Part shown: in pieces, positions 56,483 to 64,000 of the stretch
Layout: each line of letters begins with the position of its first letter
Position numbering within the stretch: the first letter of the stretch is position 1
Assembly (NCBI RefSeq): GCF_000585375.1
Contig: NZ_KK073874.1
Span: 62,001-126,000 of the forward strand
DNA length: 64,000 bases
Direction: 5' to 3'
From: Cryptosporangium arvum DSM 44712
GTDB taxonomy: Bacteria; Actinomycetota; Actinomycetes; Mycobacteriales; Cryptosporangiaceae
Program-made: the position numbers and the translations under genes
The notes under the pieces: model-generated
What the model saw: only the letters and a program-made list of their open reading frames with translations
What the model was told of the DNA's origin: nothing
The model's database searches: none

Positions 56483-58243
56483 TCAGCTCCGGACGAAGCC
56501 CGGGGCCCGGTGCAGGGCCAGGCGGGTCGGGGTGCGCTCGGGCGCCCTCTTCTGGACGAACGCTCGGCGGGCGGCGTCGAAGCCCTGCCGGTCGTCGAAC
56601 ATGTCCTGGGCCATCTCGCCGAGCTCACGCGCCTCGTAGGCGTCCAGCGGCTTCGCGCTGAGGTCCCGCTCGAGGACGTCGACCTTGTGCCGCAGCGTGC
56701 GCTCGCGCAGCGTCCGATCACGATAACGACGCGCGACGTCGTGCAGCCATCCGCCGAACGCGGCGAGGTCCCGCGGCCCGATCTCGTCGACGAGCCCGAG
56801 CTTCTTCGCCTGGGCCGTACCGACCGGCAGCTTCTCGCTGAGCAGCCGCTTCGCCGCGTCGGGGCCGACCCGCCTCGGCAGCGTGTAGGTGTGCAGCTCC
56901 GACCCGGTCAGCCCCATCTCGTAGAACGGGTTCAGCACGACCCCCTCGCGCGCCACGACCAGATCCGCACCGAGCGGCAACATCACCCCGCCGGCGCCCG
57001 CGTTGCCGCTGAACGCGGCGATCGTCACCTGCCCGCGACAGTTCACCAGCTCACGACAGACGTCGTTGATCGCGGTGATGTTCGCCCAGGCCTCGGCGGC
57101 CGGGTTCGCGGCGGCCTCGATGCGATTGAGATGGATGCCGTTGCAGAACGGACCGCTTCCCCCACGCAACACGATCGCGGTGGTGTCCTGCCGGGCCGCG
57201 TGACGCAGCGCGTGCAGGGCCTGGTTGCACGCCTCGGTGGAGAGCGCGCCGTTGTAGCAGTCCAGCACCACGTAGCCGACGTCGTCCCGGCGCACGTAAT
57301 GGACCCGTCCGGGGCCGGGGTCGTTCGGCGACTTCGACGTGCTCGGAAGGTGCCCGTCGAGAACGACGGTGGCGGGCAACTTCACGCTGCGCTCGGCGTC
57401 GCCCAGGGCTTTCAGATGCCCCAGCCAGACGCTACCGGTGCCGGCCGCGACGAGGACCGCACCGTCGCGGGACGCGACGACCGAGCCGGGTGGGTCCGAC
57501 CGGGACGGACCCACGTACGCGTCGAACGCCCAGACCGCGACGCCGGCGATCTCGGTGCGCACGCCCGGCGCACCGTCGGCGGCGCGGATCTTCCGGACGA
57601 TGGCCTCGGCGGGGTCGCTCCACGAGAACGCGCGGTCGGTCTGGCGCATCGTCGGGCGCACGACGGTCTTGGCCAGTTGCTCCGGGGGCGTGGGGCGGAA
57701 GTCGGTGGTCGCGAGCTTGGTGAGGAGTTCGTCGACGCAGCTCATCGCCGCGTCGGCTACCGGGCCGTTGTACAGCGCGGACTTCGTGGGCGGGTCTTTG
57801 GGGAGGGGGAACGTCCGGCTGGCCCAGACCGGGCCGGCGTCCATCTCCTCGACGGCCTGGAGCGCGGTCACGCCCCACGCGCGCTTTCCCTCGGTGACTG
57901 CCCAGTCGAGGCTGGACGGGCCTCGATCACCCACCGGACCTGGGTGGATGATCACCGTGGTCCATTTTTGCCAGACTTCGGTGGGGACGCGTTCCTTGAG
58001 GAACGGGCAGAGGATCAGGTGCGGGTCGGCGCGCCGAGCCGCGTCGGCGATCGACTCCGCGTCGCGGGCGAATTCGACGGCCACGGTGTGACCGCGGTCC
58101 CGCAGTTCGCACCAGACGCGCTGCGTCAGCCCGTTGAACGAGGAGACGAGCAGCAGGATCCGTAACGACTGCGGGGATTGTTCTTCTCGGCGTGGCGGGC
58201 GACTGTTGCTTCTTCTACGGAAAGTAAGCAGAAGACTACGCAT
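56483..58243 (-). CDS. hypX: HypX/HoxX-type hydrogenase maturation protein
   Basis: A 586-residue two-domain enzyme. The N-terminal half is a formyl-transferase fold (LRILLLVSSFNGLTQRVWCE, then HPGPVGDRGPSSLDWAV with the catalytic His-Asp set) and the C-terminal half is an enoyl-CoA hydratase fold (GVMLPLGADLVVAREGVVLN). Together they make HypX, which moves a formyl group from tetrahydrofolate to CoA and splits formyl-CoA to CO, the active-site ligand of [NiFe]-hydrogenase under air. ATG 58243 adds an Arg-rich 26-residue start; no other start lies before the conserved domain. No hydrogenase or other hyp gene is within reach. Confidence 0.9.
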   Translation of the reverse strand: MRSLLLTFRRRSNSRPPRREEQSPQSLRILLLVSSFNGLTQRVWCELRDRGHTVAVEFARDAESIADAARRADPHLILCPFLKERVPTEVWQKWTTVIIHPGPVGDRGPSSLDWAVTEGKRAWGVTALQAVEEMDAGPVWASRTFPLPKDPPTKSALYNGPVADAAMSCVDELLTKLATTDFRPTPPEQLAKTVVRPTMRQTDRAFSWSDPAEAIVRKIRAADGAPGVRTEIAGVAVWAFDAYVGPSRSDPPGSVVASRDGAVLVAAGTGSVWLGHLKALGDAERSVKLPATVVLDGHLPSTSKSPNDPGPGRVHYVRRDDVGYVVLDCYNGALSTEACNQALHALRHAARQDTTAIVLRGGSGPFCNGIHLNRIEAAANPAAEAWANITAINDVCRELVNCRGQVTIAAFSGNAGAGGVMLPLGADLVVAREGVVLNPFYEMGLTGSELHTYTLPRRVGPDAAKRLLSEKLPVGTAQAKKLGLVDEIGPRDLAAFGGWLHDVARRYRDRTLRERTLRHKVDVLERDLSAKPLDAYEARELGEMAQDMFDDRQGFDAARRAFVQKRAPERTPTRLALHRAPGFVRS

Positions 58244-58333
58244 GCGGGCTAGTGTGCACTGTTGTCCGATGCCGTGGGGGGCGCTGCCCTGACCTGCGGC
58301 AACGCCCCCTTCGCACTAATTAACGCCGGTAGT

Positions 58334-58591
58334 TCAGGGCGCCAGCACCTCGTCGACGAAGCACCATTTCCAACTCTCGCCCGGCTCGGCCGACTGAACC
58401 ACGGGGTGCTTCTCGTCGTGGAAGTGGCCGCTCGCGTGCTTGCCCGGCGACGAGTCGCAACAGCCGACATGTCCGCATTCTTGGCAAGTGCGCAGGTGGA
58501 CCCAGCGCCCGCCAACCTTGAGACACTCTTCGCAGCCGTTCGCCCGGGGGGCGGTCTCTTTCGATTCGGCGATATGTGTGCAGATTGCCAA
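58334..58591 (-). CDS. UBP-type zinc-finger protein
   Basis: An 85-residue single ZnF-UBP domain: CTHIAE at the start, GCEECLKVGGRWVHLRTCQE, then CGHVGCCDSSPGKHASGHF, with the expected Cys/His zinc ligands, and WKWCFVDEV at the end. In eukaryotes the fold binds ubiquitin tails; bacterial copies are of unknown function, possibly binding other C-termini. The start is TTG at 58591, preceded by AAGGAGG at four bases. The frame is open upstream but overlaps the divergent antiporter gene. Confidence 0.9.
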   Translation of the reverse strand: MAICTHIAESKETAPRANGCEECLKVGGRWVHLRTCQECGHVGCCDSSPGKHASGHFHDEKHPVVQSAEPGESWKWCFVDEVLAP

Positions 58592-58637
58592 TGTGCCTCC
58601 TTGATCGCGTCTCCATTGTTCCCGGTCGGCGTGCACG

Positions 58638-60434
58638 ATGGTGGGCGTGCATTTCGAGACCACAGACCTGATGGCAGTGTTCGGGTTGATCATCGGTGCT
58701 GCGACCGTCGCCGGGGCGGCGCGCAAGCTCCGGATCTCACCCCCGATCCTGCTCGTGCTGGTGGGCCTGGCAGTGTCCTACCTGCCGGGCATCCCCGACT
58801 ACACGCTGAACCCCGAGATCATCCTCGCGTTGTTCCTGCCGCCGCTGCTCTACTCGGCGGCGTGGCGGAGCTCGTCGCGCGGATTCCGGCTCAACAAGCG
58901 ACCGATCCTGTTGATGTCGGTCGGGTACACGCTGTTCAGCACCGTGCTGGTGGCGCTCGTCGCGTACTGGCTCATCCCGTCGATGCCGCTCGCCGCGGCC
59001 TTCGCGCTGGGAGCGATCATCGCGCCGCCGGACGCCGTCGCGGCCACCGCGGTGGGACGCGAGCTCGGCATGCAGCGGCGGTACCTGCAGGTGCTGCAGG
59101 GCGAGAGCCTGGTGAACGACGCCACCGCGCTGACCGCGTACCGGGCGGCGGTAGCGGCCGCGGCCGGTGGCATCACGCTGCTCGAAGGCGGCGGCATCTT
59201 CGTGGCCGCGGCCGGCGGCGGCGTCGTACTCGGCGGGCTGTTCGGGTTCCTGCTGCGCGAGGTGCGGCGGCGGGTCACCTCGGCGGTGCTGGAGAACACG
59301 CTGAACCTGGTCGTGCCGTTCGCGGTCTACCTGGCGGCGGAGAGCGTCCACGCGTCCGGTGTGCTGGCCGTCGTCATCACCGGCCTGTACCTCGGCAACA
59401 CCGCGACCGACACGTCCCCCCAGGCCCGGCTGCAGGCCGAGTCGAGCTGGGAGGTCATCGACTTCGTCCTGGAATCGATCGTGTTCGCGCTGATCGGTCT
59501 GCAGCTGCCCGCGGTCATCGCCGAGCTCGAAGGGCAGAACGTCGCGTCGGTGGCGTGGTGGTCGTTGGCCGTGCTCCTGGTGACGATCGCCGGACGGTTC
59601 ATCTGGGTGTTCTCGTCGTCGTACCTGATTCGGTTCTTCTCTCCCGCCGTGCGGGCCCGGACACCCTCGCCGTACTGGCCGACGCCGACGGTTTCGTCGT
59701 GGGCGGGGATGCGTGGCGTCGTCTCGTTGGCGGCGGCGTTCGCGCTCGCTCACGACTTCCCGGCGCGAGGGCTGATCCTGTGGCTGACGTTCGTGGTCGT
59801 GTTCGGGACGCTGGTGATCCAAGGGCTGACGCTGCCCGGGTTGATCCGGCGGCTCGGGGTCGGTGGCACCGACGACATGAGCGACCGGCTCGCCGAGGCC
59901 AACGCGCAGCACCAGGCCGCGCGGGCGGCGACCGAGCGGTTGGACTCGCTTGTCTCTTCCGCGCCACATCCGCCGTCCGATCAGGTCGTCGGCTTGCTCC
60001 GCCACTACTCCGAATACCGGGCGAACAGTGCGTGGGAGCGGCTCGGTGGAGGGCTGTCGCACGGGGGCAAGGAGACGCCGGGGGCGGCATTCCGGCGGCT
60101 CCGGCAGGAGATGCTGCAGGCGCAGCGGGAGACGTTCATGCGCTTGCGGCAAGTGGGGGAGCTGGACGACGAAGTGATGCGCGAGATGGTGCGGGAGTTG
60201 GATCTCGAGGAGACGATGCTGGATCGGCACGGTGAGGATCCGGAGCCGAAGGGGCACAAGCCGCCGGTGACTTCCGGTGATTCTTCGGGGTCTTCCGGTG
60301 GTTCTTCGGGGTCTTCCGGTGATTCGGAGGCGCCGGCTGAGGGCGCTGGTGGTGGGGCGGCCGGGGATCGGCGTGGGGTGGCTGACCCGACGGCGTCGCC
60401 GGCTGCGGCGGCGGACGGGACCAACCCGGAGTGA
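58638..60434 (+). CDS. Na+/H+ antiporter, CPA1 family
   Basis: A 598-residue cation/proton antiporter. About twelve hydrophobic helices fill residues 10-420, with the CPA1 signature region AIIAPPDAVAATAVGRELG and GESLVNDATALTAYR. A ~170-residue cytosolic tail follows, ending in a Gly/Ser repeat (SSGSSGGSSGSSGDSE), which is encoded by short direct repeats near 60275-60330. It exchanges Na+ for protons in pH and salt balance. Starts ATG 58638; GTG 58641 or 58647 are near. Divergent from the zinc-finger gene. Confidence 0.92.
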   Translation: MVGVHFETTDLMAVFGLIIGAATVAGAARKLRISPPILLVLVGLAVSYLPGIPDYTLNPEIILALFLPPLLYSAAWRSSSRGFRLNKRPILLMSVGYTLFSTVLVALVAYWLIPSMPLAAAFALGAIIAPPDAVAATAVGRELGMQRRYLQVLQGESLVNDATALTAYRAAVAAAAGGITLLEGGGIFVAAAGGGVVLGGLFGFLLREVRRRVTSAVLENTLNLVVPFAVYLAAESVHASGVLAVVITGLYLGNTATDTSPQARLQAESSWEVIDFVLESIVFALIGLQLPAVIAELEGQNVASVAWWSLAVLLVTIAGRFIWVFSSSYLIRFFSPAVRARTPSPYWPTPTVSSWAGMRGVVSLAAAFALAHDFPARGLILWLTFVVVFGTLVIQGLTLPGLIRRLGVGGTDDMSDRLAEANAQHQAARAATERLDSLVSSAPHPPSDQVVGLLRHYSEYRANSAWERLGGGLSHGGKETPGAAFRRLRQEMLQAQRETFMRLRQVGELDDEVMREMVRELDLEETMLDRHGEDPEPKGHKPPVTSGDSSGSSGGSSGSSGDSEAPAEGAGGGAAGDRRGVADPTASPAAAADGTNPE

Positions 60435-60440
60435 CCGCAC

Positions 60441-60478
60441 CGAATCGGGGTCATTTCCGCGGAGATGACCCCGATTCG
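60441..60478. terminator. bidirectional terminator
   Basis: A 14-bp perfect stem (60441-60454 with 60465-60478) with a 10-base loop between convergent genes. Confidence 0.8.
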
Positions 60479-60485
60479 GGGGTGG

Positions 60486-61880
60486 TCACTCGGGAGCGGG
60501 CGGGAGCGCGAGCGGCTGGCGGTGCGCCGAGTAGTAGTTGACGGCGTCCTGAGCGAGCTTCTTCGTCGCCGACGAGTTCGCGATCGCCCCCAGCGGCACA
60601 CCGGCGAACGGCACGAACTTCATCGCCATCTTCTTCGCCGCAGCGAGCCCGGCCATGCGCGCGAGCTGCCACGCCAACTCGGTGTAGGCCCGACCGGCCC
60701 CGGACCCGAAATTACGCACCCGCTCCGGCAGGTGCTGCGCCAACGCCGAAGGCTCCTGCTGCCGACGAGCCACCTCGACGGCGGTGCGAGCGGCGTCGAG
60801 CTTCGTCTGCAACCCGCGGATGACGAGCAGCTCCGCGGCCCGGTCCGGATGCGTCGGGTCGTACCCGAGCGCAGCGGCGATGTGCAGCACCATCCGAGCC
60901 TGGTTCCACGCCAGCACCCCGACGTCGAACACCGCGCCGACCGCCCCGGCCGCGCCGGCCGCGGCCCCGGAGTAGCGGCTCAGCCGCACGAACCGCGTGC
61001 GGATCACCGGTACCCACACGTGGTCGGGCACGTACGGGTGAGCGGCCCGGGTCCGAGCCATCCACAGCGCAGCCTCCGGCCCGAACTTGTCGACGGCCGC
61101 GAGCACGAGGTGTTCCGGGGCGTGGGAGGGGTCGTTCTTCATGCGGGCCAGGAGGTTGGGAGGGAGTGCGCTGGGGGTTTCGCCGGCCCCGGCGGAGGCT
61201 TCAGCAGCGTCGAGCGTCATGCCGGCCGGGACGGCCGCGATGTCGTCCGCCGAGGTGGGTCGGCCGGCCGGGTTGGTGGGGGCCGCGGATCCCGCAGCGG
61301 GTGGCGCTTCCGGAGGGAGTGGCGCCGCGGAGTCGGAGGGCGCTGCCGGCGCAGATGCCGCTGCCGGGGCGGGCGGTGTGGGGTTCACCATCAGAGCGGT
61401 CTCGGCCTCGGCGCCGGCACCCCAGGACGGAGCACTGGGGACGGCGCCCTCGTTCACCTTGCGCTCACCCCGCTCCGGCGCCTGAGCGGTACCCGGGGCA
61501 GGCTCTGTCGGGCTCGACTCGAACACCGGAGCCGTCGGCGCATGAGCCACCCGGACCCGCGTCGGTGTGGCGCCCGGAGACGCAACCTCGCTCGGCGACT
61601 CCGCTTCGGCGCCTTGCTCAGTCGTCGCCGCCACCGAGTCCATGGGCTCGGTGGCATCCGTCGCCGGAGCCTGCGGAGGGGTCGGAGCCTGCGGGGGAAG
61701 CGGCGGTGTCCGGTCGTCGACAGGCAGCACCCGCGTAGGTGCGGACGACCGAGGAACCGTAGGCACCTCGTCCACAGGCAGCATCTTCGTCGCATCGAGC
61801 GGCTGCGGCCCCTCGGACTCGGGCAGCACACGGGTGGCGTCGGGGGCAGCGGGCTCAGGGCGGCGCGGGGTGTCGTCCAT
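60486..61880 (-). CDS. EcsC-family protein with a Pro/Ala-rich N-terminus
   Basis: A 464-residue protein. The C-terminal half (residues about 250-450) is an EcsC domain: LLARMKNDPSHAPEHLVLAA, then membrane-like Gly/Ala helices (GAAGAVGAVFDVGVLAWNQA), and KKMAMKFVPFAGVPLGAIAN. The N-terminal half is disordered, with three copies of a motif: DATRVLPE (14-21), DATKMLPV (29-36) and PTRVLPVD (48-55). The Thr in each could be a kinase target. EcsC proteins were first linked to an ABC transporter; their role is unclear. ATG 61880 lacks a clear ribosome site. Confidence 0.85.
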   Translation of the reverse strand: MDDTPRRPEPAAPDATRVLPESEGPQPLDATKMLPVDEVPTVPRSSAPTRVLPVDDRTPPLPPQAPTPPQAPATDATEPMDSVAATTEQGAEAESPSEVASPGATPTRVRVAHAPTAPVFESSPTEPAPGTAQAPERGERKVNEGAVPSAPSWGAGAEAETALMVNPTPPAPAAASAPAAPSDSAAPLPPEAPPAAGSAAPTNPAGRPTSADDIAAVPAGMTLDAAEASAGAGETPSALPPNLLARMKNDPSHAPEHLVLAAVDKFGPEAALWMARTRAAHPYVPDHVWVPVIRTRFVRLSRYSGAAAGAAGAVGAVFDVGVLAWNQARMVLHIAAALGYDPTHPDRAAELLVIRGLQTKLDAARTAVEVARRQQEPSALAQHLPERVRNFGSGAGRAYTELAWQLARMAGLAAAKKMAMKFVPFAGVPLGAIANSSATKKLAQDAVNYYSAHRQPLALPPAPE

Positions 61881-62011
61881 AGCACTTACGAGCGTACGTA
61901 CCCAGGTCGAGCCACCGCTCGCACTTCCCGCCGCGCGCACCCACGTACTGCTTTGCCCCGCGTGATCCGGTCCCTGTATTCTCTGACCTCGGTGGCCTGC
62001 CAGGCCCCCGG

Positions 62012-62102
62012 GGAGGCTTCGCCTAGTCCGGTCTATGGCGCCGCACTGCTAATGCGGTTTGGGGTTTACCCCCCATCGAGGGTTCAAATCCCTCAGCCTC
62101 CG
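62012..62102 (+). tRNA. tRNA-Ser(GCU)
   Basis: A 91-base class II tRNA. The 7-bp acceptor stem pairs 62012-62018 with 62095-62101; G62102 is the discriminator. The anticodon arm CCGCA/TGCGG surrounds CTGCTAA, giving GCT at 62048-62050. The long variable arm is typical of tRNA-Ser. Confidence 0.97.
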
Positions 62103-62110
62103 CTCCCAAC

Positions 62111-62142
62111 CAGCCCGTATGCGCTCCGGCGTATGCGGGCTG
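62111..62142 (+). terminator. tRNA-Ser terminator
   Basis: A 13-base stem with two wobble pairs (62111-62123 with 62130-62142), then TTTCGCG, eight bases after the tRNA. Confidence 0.65.
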
Positions 62143-62188
62143 TTTCGCGTTCGGGGCGCATCCGCCCAGCTGCGATCGATGGACACCG

Positions 62189-63403
62189 TCACCGTGCCAG
62201 TTCGCGGAGCCCTTTGACAGCGGCTCCGTGCCGAGCTGATGAACGGCCCCTAGAGGAGCGCCTCGCTGAGGACAACGCTGGTTCGGCCAGGAGCAACGCC
62301 AGCGCGCAGAGTGTCAGCAAGGCGCCGAGCAAGGCCGTGCTGTGCACCCCGACAATCGGCAGAAGAACACCACCTAGCAGCGCTCCAGCGGTGATGCCGA
62401 GGTTGAACGCGGTCGACGTTCCCGCCGACGCCAACACCGACGCGCCCGGTGCCACCTGCAAGACCCGCACTCCGAGCGCGGCCGCCCAGCCCGTCAGCGC
62501 CAACCCGCCCAGCGCGACGGCGACGACGGCCACGCTCGTGGCGTCGCCCGAGAAGTAGTGCAGGGTGAGGGCTACCGCCTGCAGAACCACCATCGCCACC
62601 ATCGTGGGCCAGACTCCGCGGTCGACGACCAGCCCCACGATCGCGACGCCGATCACGCCGGCGATGCCGCGGACGAAGAGCAACGGGCCGATCGTTTCCG
62701 GGGCGAAGCCGTTGACGTCGGTCAGGTACTCGGTGATGTACGTGAACGCGACGAACGAGCCGGTCACCACCAGGGCGGTGGAGCCCATGATCACCCAGAA
62801 CCGGCCGGCGTCGGGTTCGGTGCCGCGGGCCGCGGAGGAAGCCGACGCCGGGGAGAGCGGGAGGAGGAGCGCCACCGAAACGAGCAACACCAGGCTGAGG
62901 ACGCTCACCGCGAGGAACGCGATCGGCCAGCCGGCCTGCTGACCCAGCCACGCGCCGATCGGTACGCCCAGCACCGCGGCGAGCGAGCTACCGCCGGACA
63001 GGGCCGACACCGCGCGGCCGCGGAGACGTTCGGAGAACAGGGCGGCGGCGGTCGGCGTGACGATCGACCAGAACAGCGCCTGGCTCAGCGCCGTGAGCAG
63101 GCGGGCCCCGAGCAGCACCCAGTACGCCGTGGCCAGCGCGGACACCAGCGTCGTGACGACGAGCAGAGCGAGCAGCACGACGAGCACCCGTTTCGGGGGC
63201 CATCGCCGGGTCACCGCCGCGAGTGGAACGGACGTCGCGACCACCACGAACCCGTACGCGGTCACCAGCATCCCCACCGCTGACGGGGACACGTCGAGGT
63301 CGCGGGACATCAGTGGCATCAGCCCGATGGGCATGGACTCCACCGTCACGTACACGAAAGTCGAGAAGGACAGTGCGATCAGGGCGCTGATTGCCTTCGT
63401 CAT
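62189..63403 (-). CDS. MFS transporter (drug or metabolite exporter type)
   Basis: A 404-residue major-facilitator protein with twelve predicted helices. The loop between helices 2 and 3 has VPLAAVTRRWPPKRVLVV, and SGGSSLAAVLGVPIGAWLGQ is the motif C-like antiporter segment in helix 5, as in DHA1-type exporters (AraJ/PbuE-like). The basic C-terminus (RRSSRGRSSARHG) is cytosolic. ATG 63403. It faces the CGNR-type regulator gene across 38 bases, a typical regulator/pump arrangement. Confidence 0.9.
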   Translation of the reverse strand: MTKAISALIALSFSTFVYVTVESMPIGLMPLMSRDLDVSPSAVGMLVTAYGFVVVATSVPLAAVTRRWPPKRVLVVLLALLVVTTLVSALATAYWVLLGARLLTALSQALFWSIVTPTAAALFSERLRGRAVSALSGGSSLAAVLGVPIGAWLGQQAGWPIAFLAVSVLSLVLLVSVALLLPLSPASASSAARGTEPDAGRFWVIMGSTALVVTGSFVAFTYITEYLTDVNGFAPETIGPLLFVRGIAGVIGVAIVGLVVDRGVWPTMVAMVVLQAVALTLHYFSGDATSVAVVAVALGGLALTGWAAALGVRVLQVAPGASVLASAGTSTAFNLGITAGALLGGVLLPIVGVHSTALLGALLTLCALALLLAEPALSSARRSSRGRSSARHGAAVKGLRELAR

Positions 63404-63410
63404 GTATCCG

Positions 63411-63439
63411 GTGTAACACGTTTCAGTGGTAGCGTAAAC
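63411..63439. promoter_or_regulatory. short divergent control region with a partial dyad
   Basis: Between the pump and the regulator gene, GTGTAACACG (63411-63420) and CGTAAACAC (63433-63441) form an imperfect inverted repeat. TAGCGT at 63430-63435 could be a -10 box placing transcription near the regulator ATG at 63442. It may be the operator for the divergent pair. Confidence 0.35.
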
Positions 63440-63441
63440 AC

Positions 63442-64000
63442 ATGATTCGAATCGTGGGAGGGCACGTCGCGCTCGACCTCGTCAACACCGTCGAGCCGCG
63501 GGTGCCCGGTGCGACCGATTTCCGCGAGCACCTGAACACCCCGGCGGAGCTGCTCGCGTGGGGTGTGCGCGTCGGGTTGCTCGAGGAGCCGGAGGCGGAG
63601 CAGGTCCGCGTGGCCTGGGGCGCGTCGACGGCGGCCGGCTCGCAGGCACTACATGCTTCGGTCGAGGTACGGGAAGCGACGTACGACGTCTTACTCGCCG
63701 TGCTCGGTGTCCGGGCGGACGCCTCACCGCAGCTCGACGCGCTCGGAGTGCGGTGGTCGGCGGCGACCGCGCGGTCGGGGTTGGTGCTGCGACCGGGCGA
63801 GCCCGTGTACCTCGACGTCGGCACGAACCCGGCCACGCTGGTGCAGGACCGGCTCGTCACCGCGGCGGTGGAGCTCCTGCGCACGGTGGAACCCCGGCAG
63901 CTCCGCGCGTGCCCGCTCGATCAGGGCGGGTGCGGGTGGCTCTTCCTGGACCGCAGCAAGAACGGGTCGCGTCGCTGGTGCGCGATGGAGGACTGCGGCG
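63442..64000 (+). CDS. CGNR zinc-finger (ABATE-domain) regulator, cut by window end
   Basis: The first 186 residues of a protein with the ABATE domain (VGGHVALDLVNTVEPRV at the start) and the beginning of the C-terminal CGNR zinc finger (RACPLDQGGCGWLFLDRSKN, then RRWCAMEDCG). Two Cys of the first zinc half and two of the second are seen; the CGNR residues lie just beyond the window. These proteins are probable transcription regulators. Divergent from the MFS gene. ATG 63442, possibly leaderless. Confidence 0.9.
   Translation, partial: MIRIVGGHVALDLVNTVEPRVPGATDFREHLNTPAELLAWGVRVGLLEEPEAEQVRVAWGASTAAGSQALHASVEVREATYDVLLAVLGVRADASPQLDALGVRWSAATARSGLVLRPGEPVYLDVGTNPATLVQDRLVTAAVELLRTVEPRQLRACPLDQGGCGWLFLDRSKNGSRRWCAMEDCG

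Overview
The window is 64 kb of a high-GC actinomycete chromosome. This follows from the strong GC bias at third codon positions, the many GTG starts and 4-base GTGA/ATGA stop-start overlaps, and marker genes largely confined to Actinobacteria: a bacterial proteasome activator ending in GQYL, a GuaB1-type GMP reductase, an F420-type PPOX oxidoreductase, an IdeR/DtxR iron box and a tandem pair of dynamin-like GTPases. The genus cannot be fixed from the sequence alone. A Cryptosporangium- or Micromonosporales-like organism is a guess. No prophage, insertion sequence, integrase or CRISPR array was found.

Layout. 1-3.3 kb holds the end of an rRNA operon (23S missing its first bases, then 5S, with a strong terminator). 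3.6-14.3 kb is a housekeeping block: a PAS-like protein, pheA, an iron-regulated FhuF-like reductase, AIM24, the minus-strand operon guaB1-DNA alkylation repair-metallopeptidase, then an ACT-GNAT acetyltransferase overlapping serS, two HAD phosphatases and an AEC permease. 14.3-21.6 kb has a Ser/Thr kinase fused to a binding-protein-like and vWA ectodomain, a PPOX protein, a third HAD phosphatase, Bpa, a GNAT and a quinone oxidoreductase. 21.6-29.2 kb has a DEAD-box helicase with a long leader, membrane proteins, a permease with a His-rich partner, a VOC protein with a visible promoter and operator, and an SGNH hydrolase. 29.3-33.2 kb carries two tandem transmembrane kinases with DFS instead of DFG.

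34.2-35.9 kb is a small island of lower GC beside tRNA-Ser(UGA). It holds two overlapping genes that share a near-identical 15-residue motif of bacterial amyloid-signalling type, and it is the best candidate for an undescribed system. 35.9-44.9 kb has an MBL hydrolase, an oxidoreductase, a dense cluster of DnaA-box-like sites, a glutaryl-CoA-type dehydrogenase, a GGDEF-EAL enzyme, a MerR regulator, a mini-protein with two DivIVA motifs, a GAF histidine kinase with an unusual palindromic start region, and a PEBP protein. 45-52.1 kb has a DeoR regulator, a secreted subtilase and the dynamin-like pair. 52.2-56 kb is a TPP-riboswitch-controlled thiamine ABC transporter. 56-64 kb has an orphan hypX, a UBP zinc-finger protein, a Na+/H+ antiporter, an EcsC protein, tRNA-Ser(GCU) and a divergent MFS pump/CGNR regulator pair cut by the window end.

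Common themes are membrane-linked signalling (three transmembrane kinases, one histidine kinase, one c-di-GMP enzyme), metal and vitamin control (IdeR box, TPP riboswitch) and tightly packed operons with overlapping stop and start codons.
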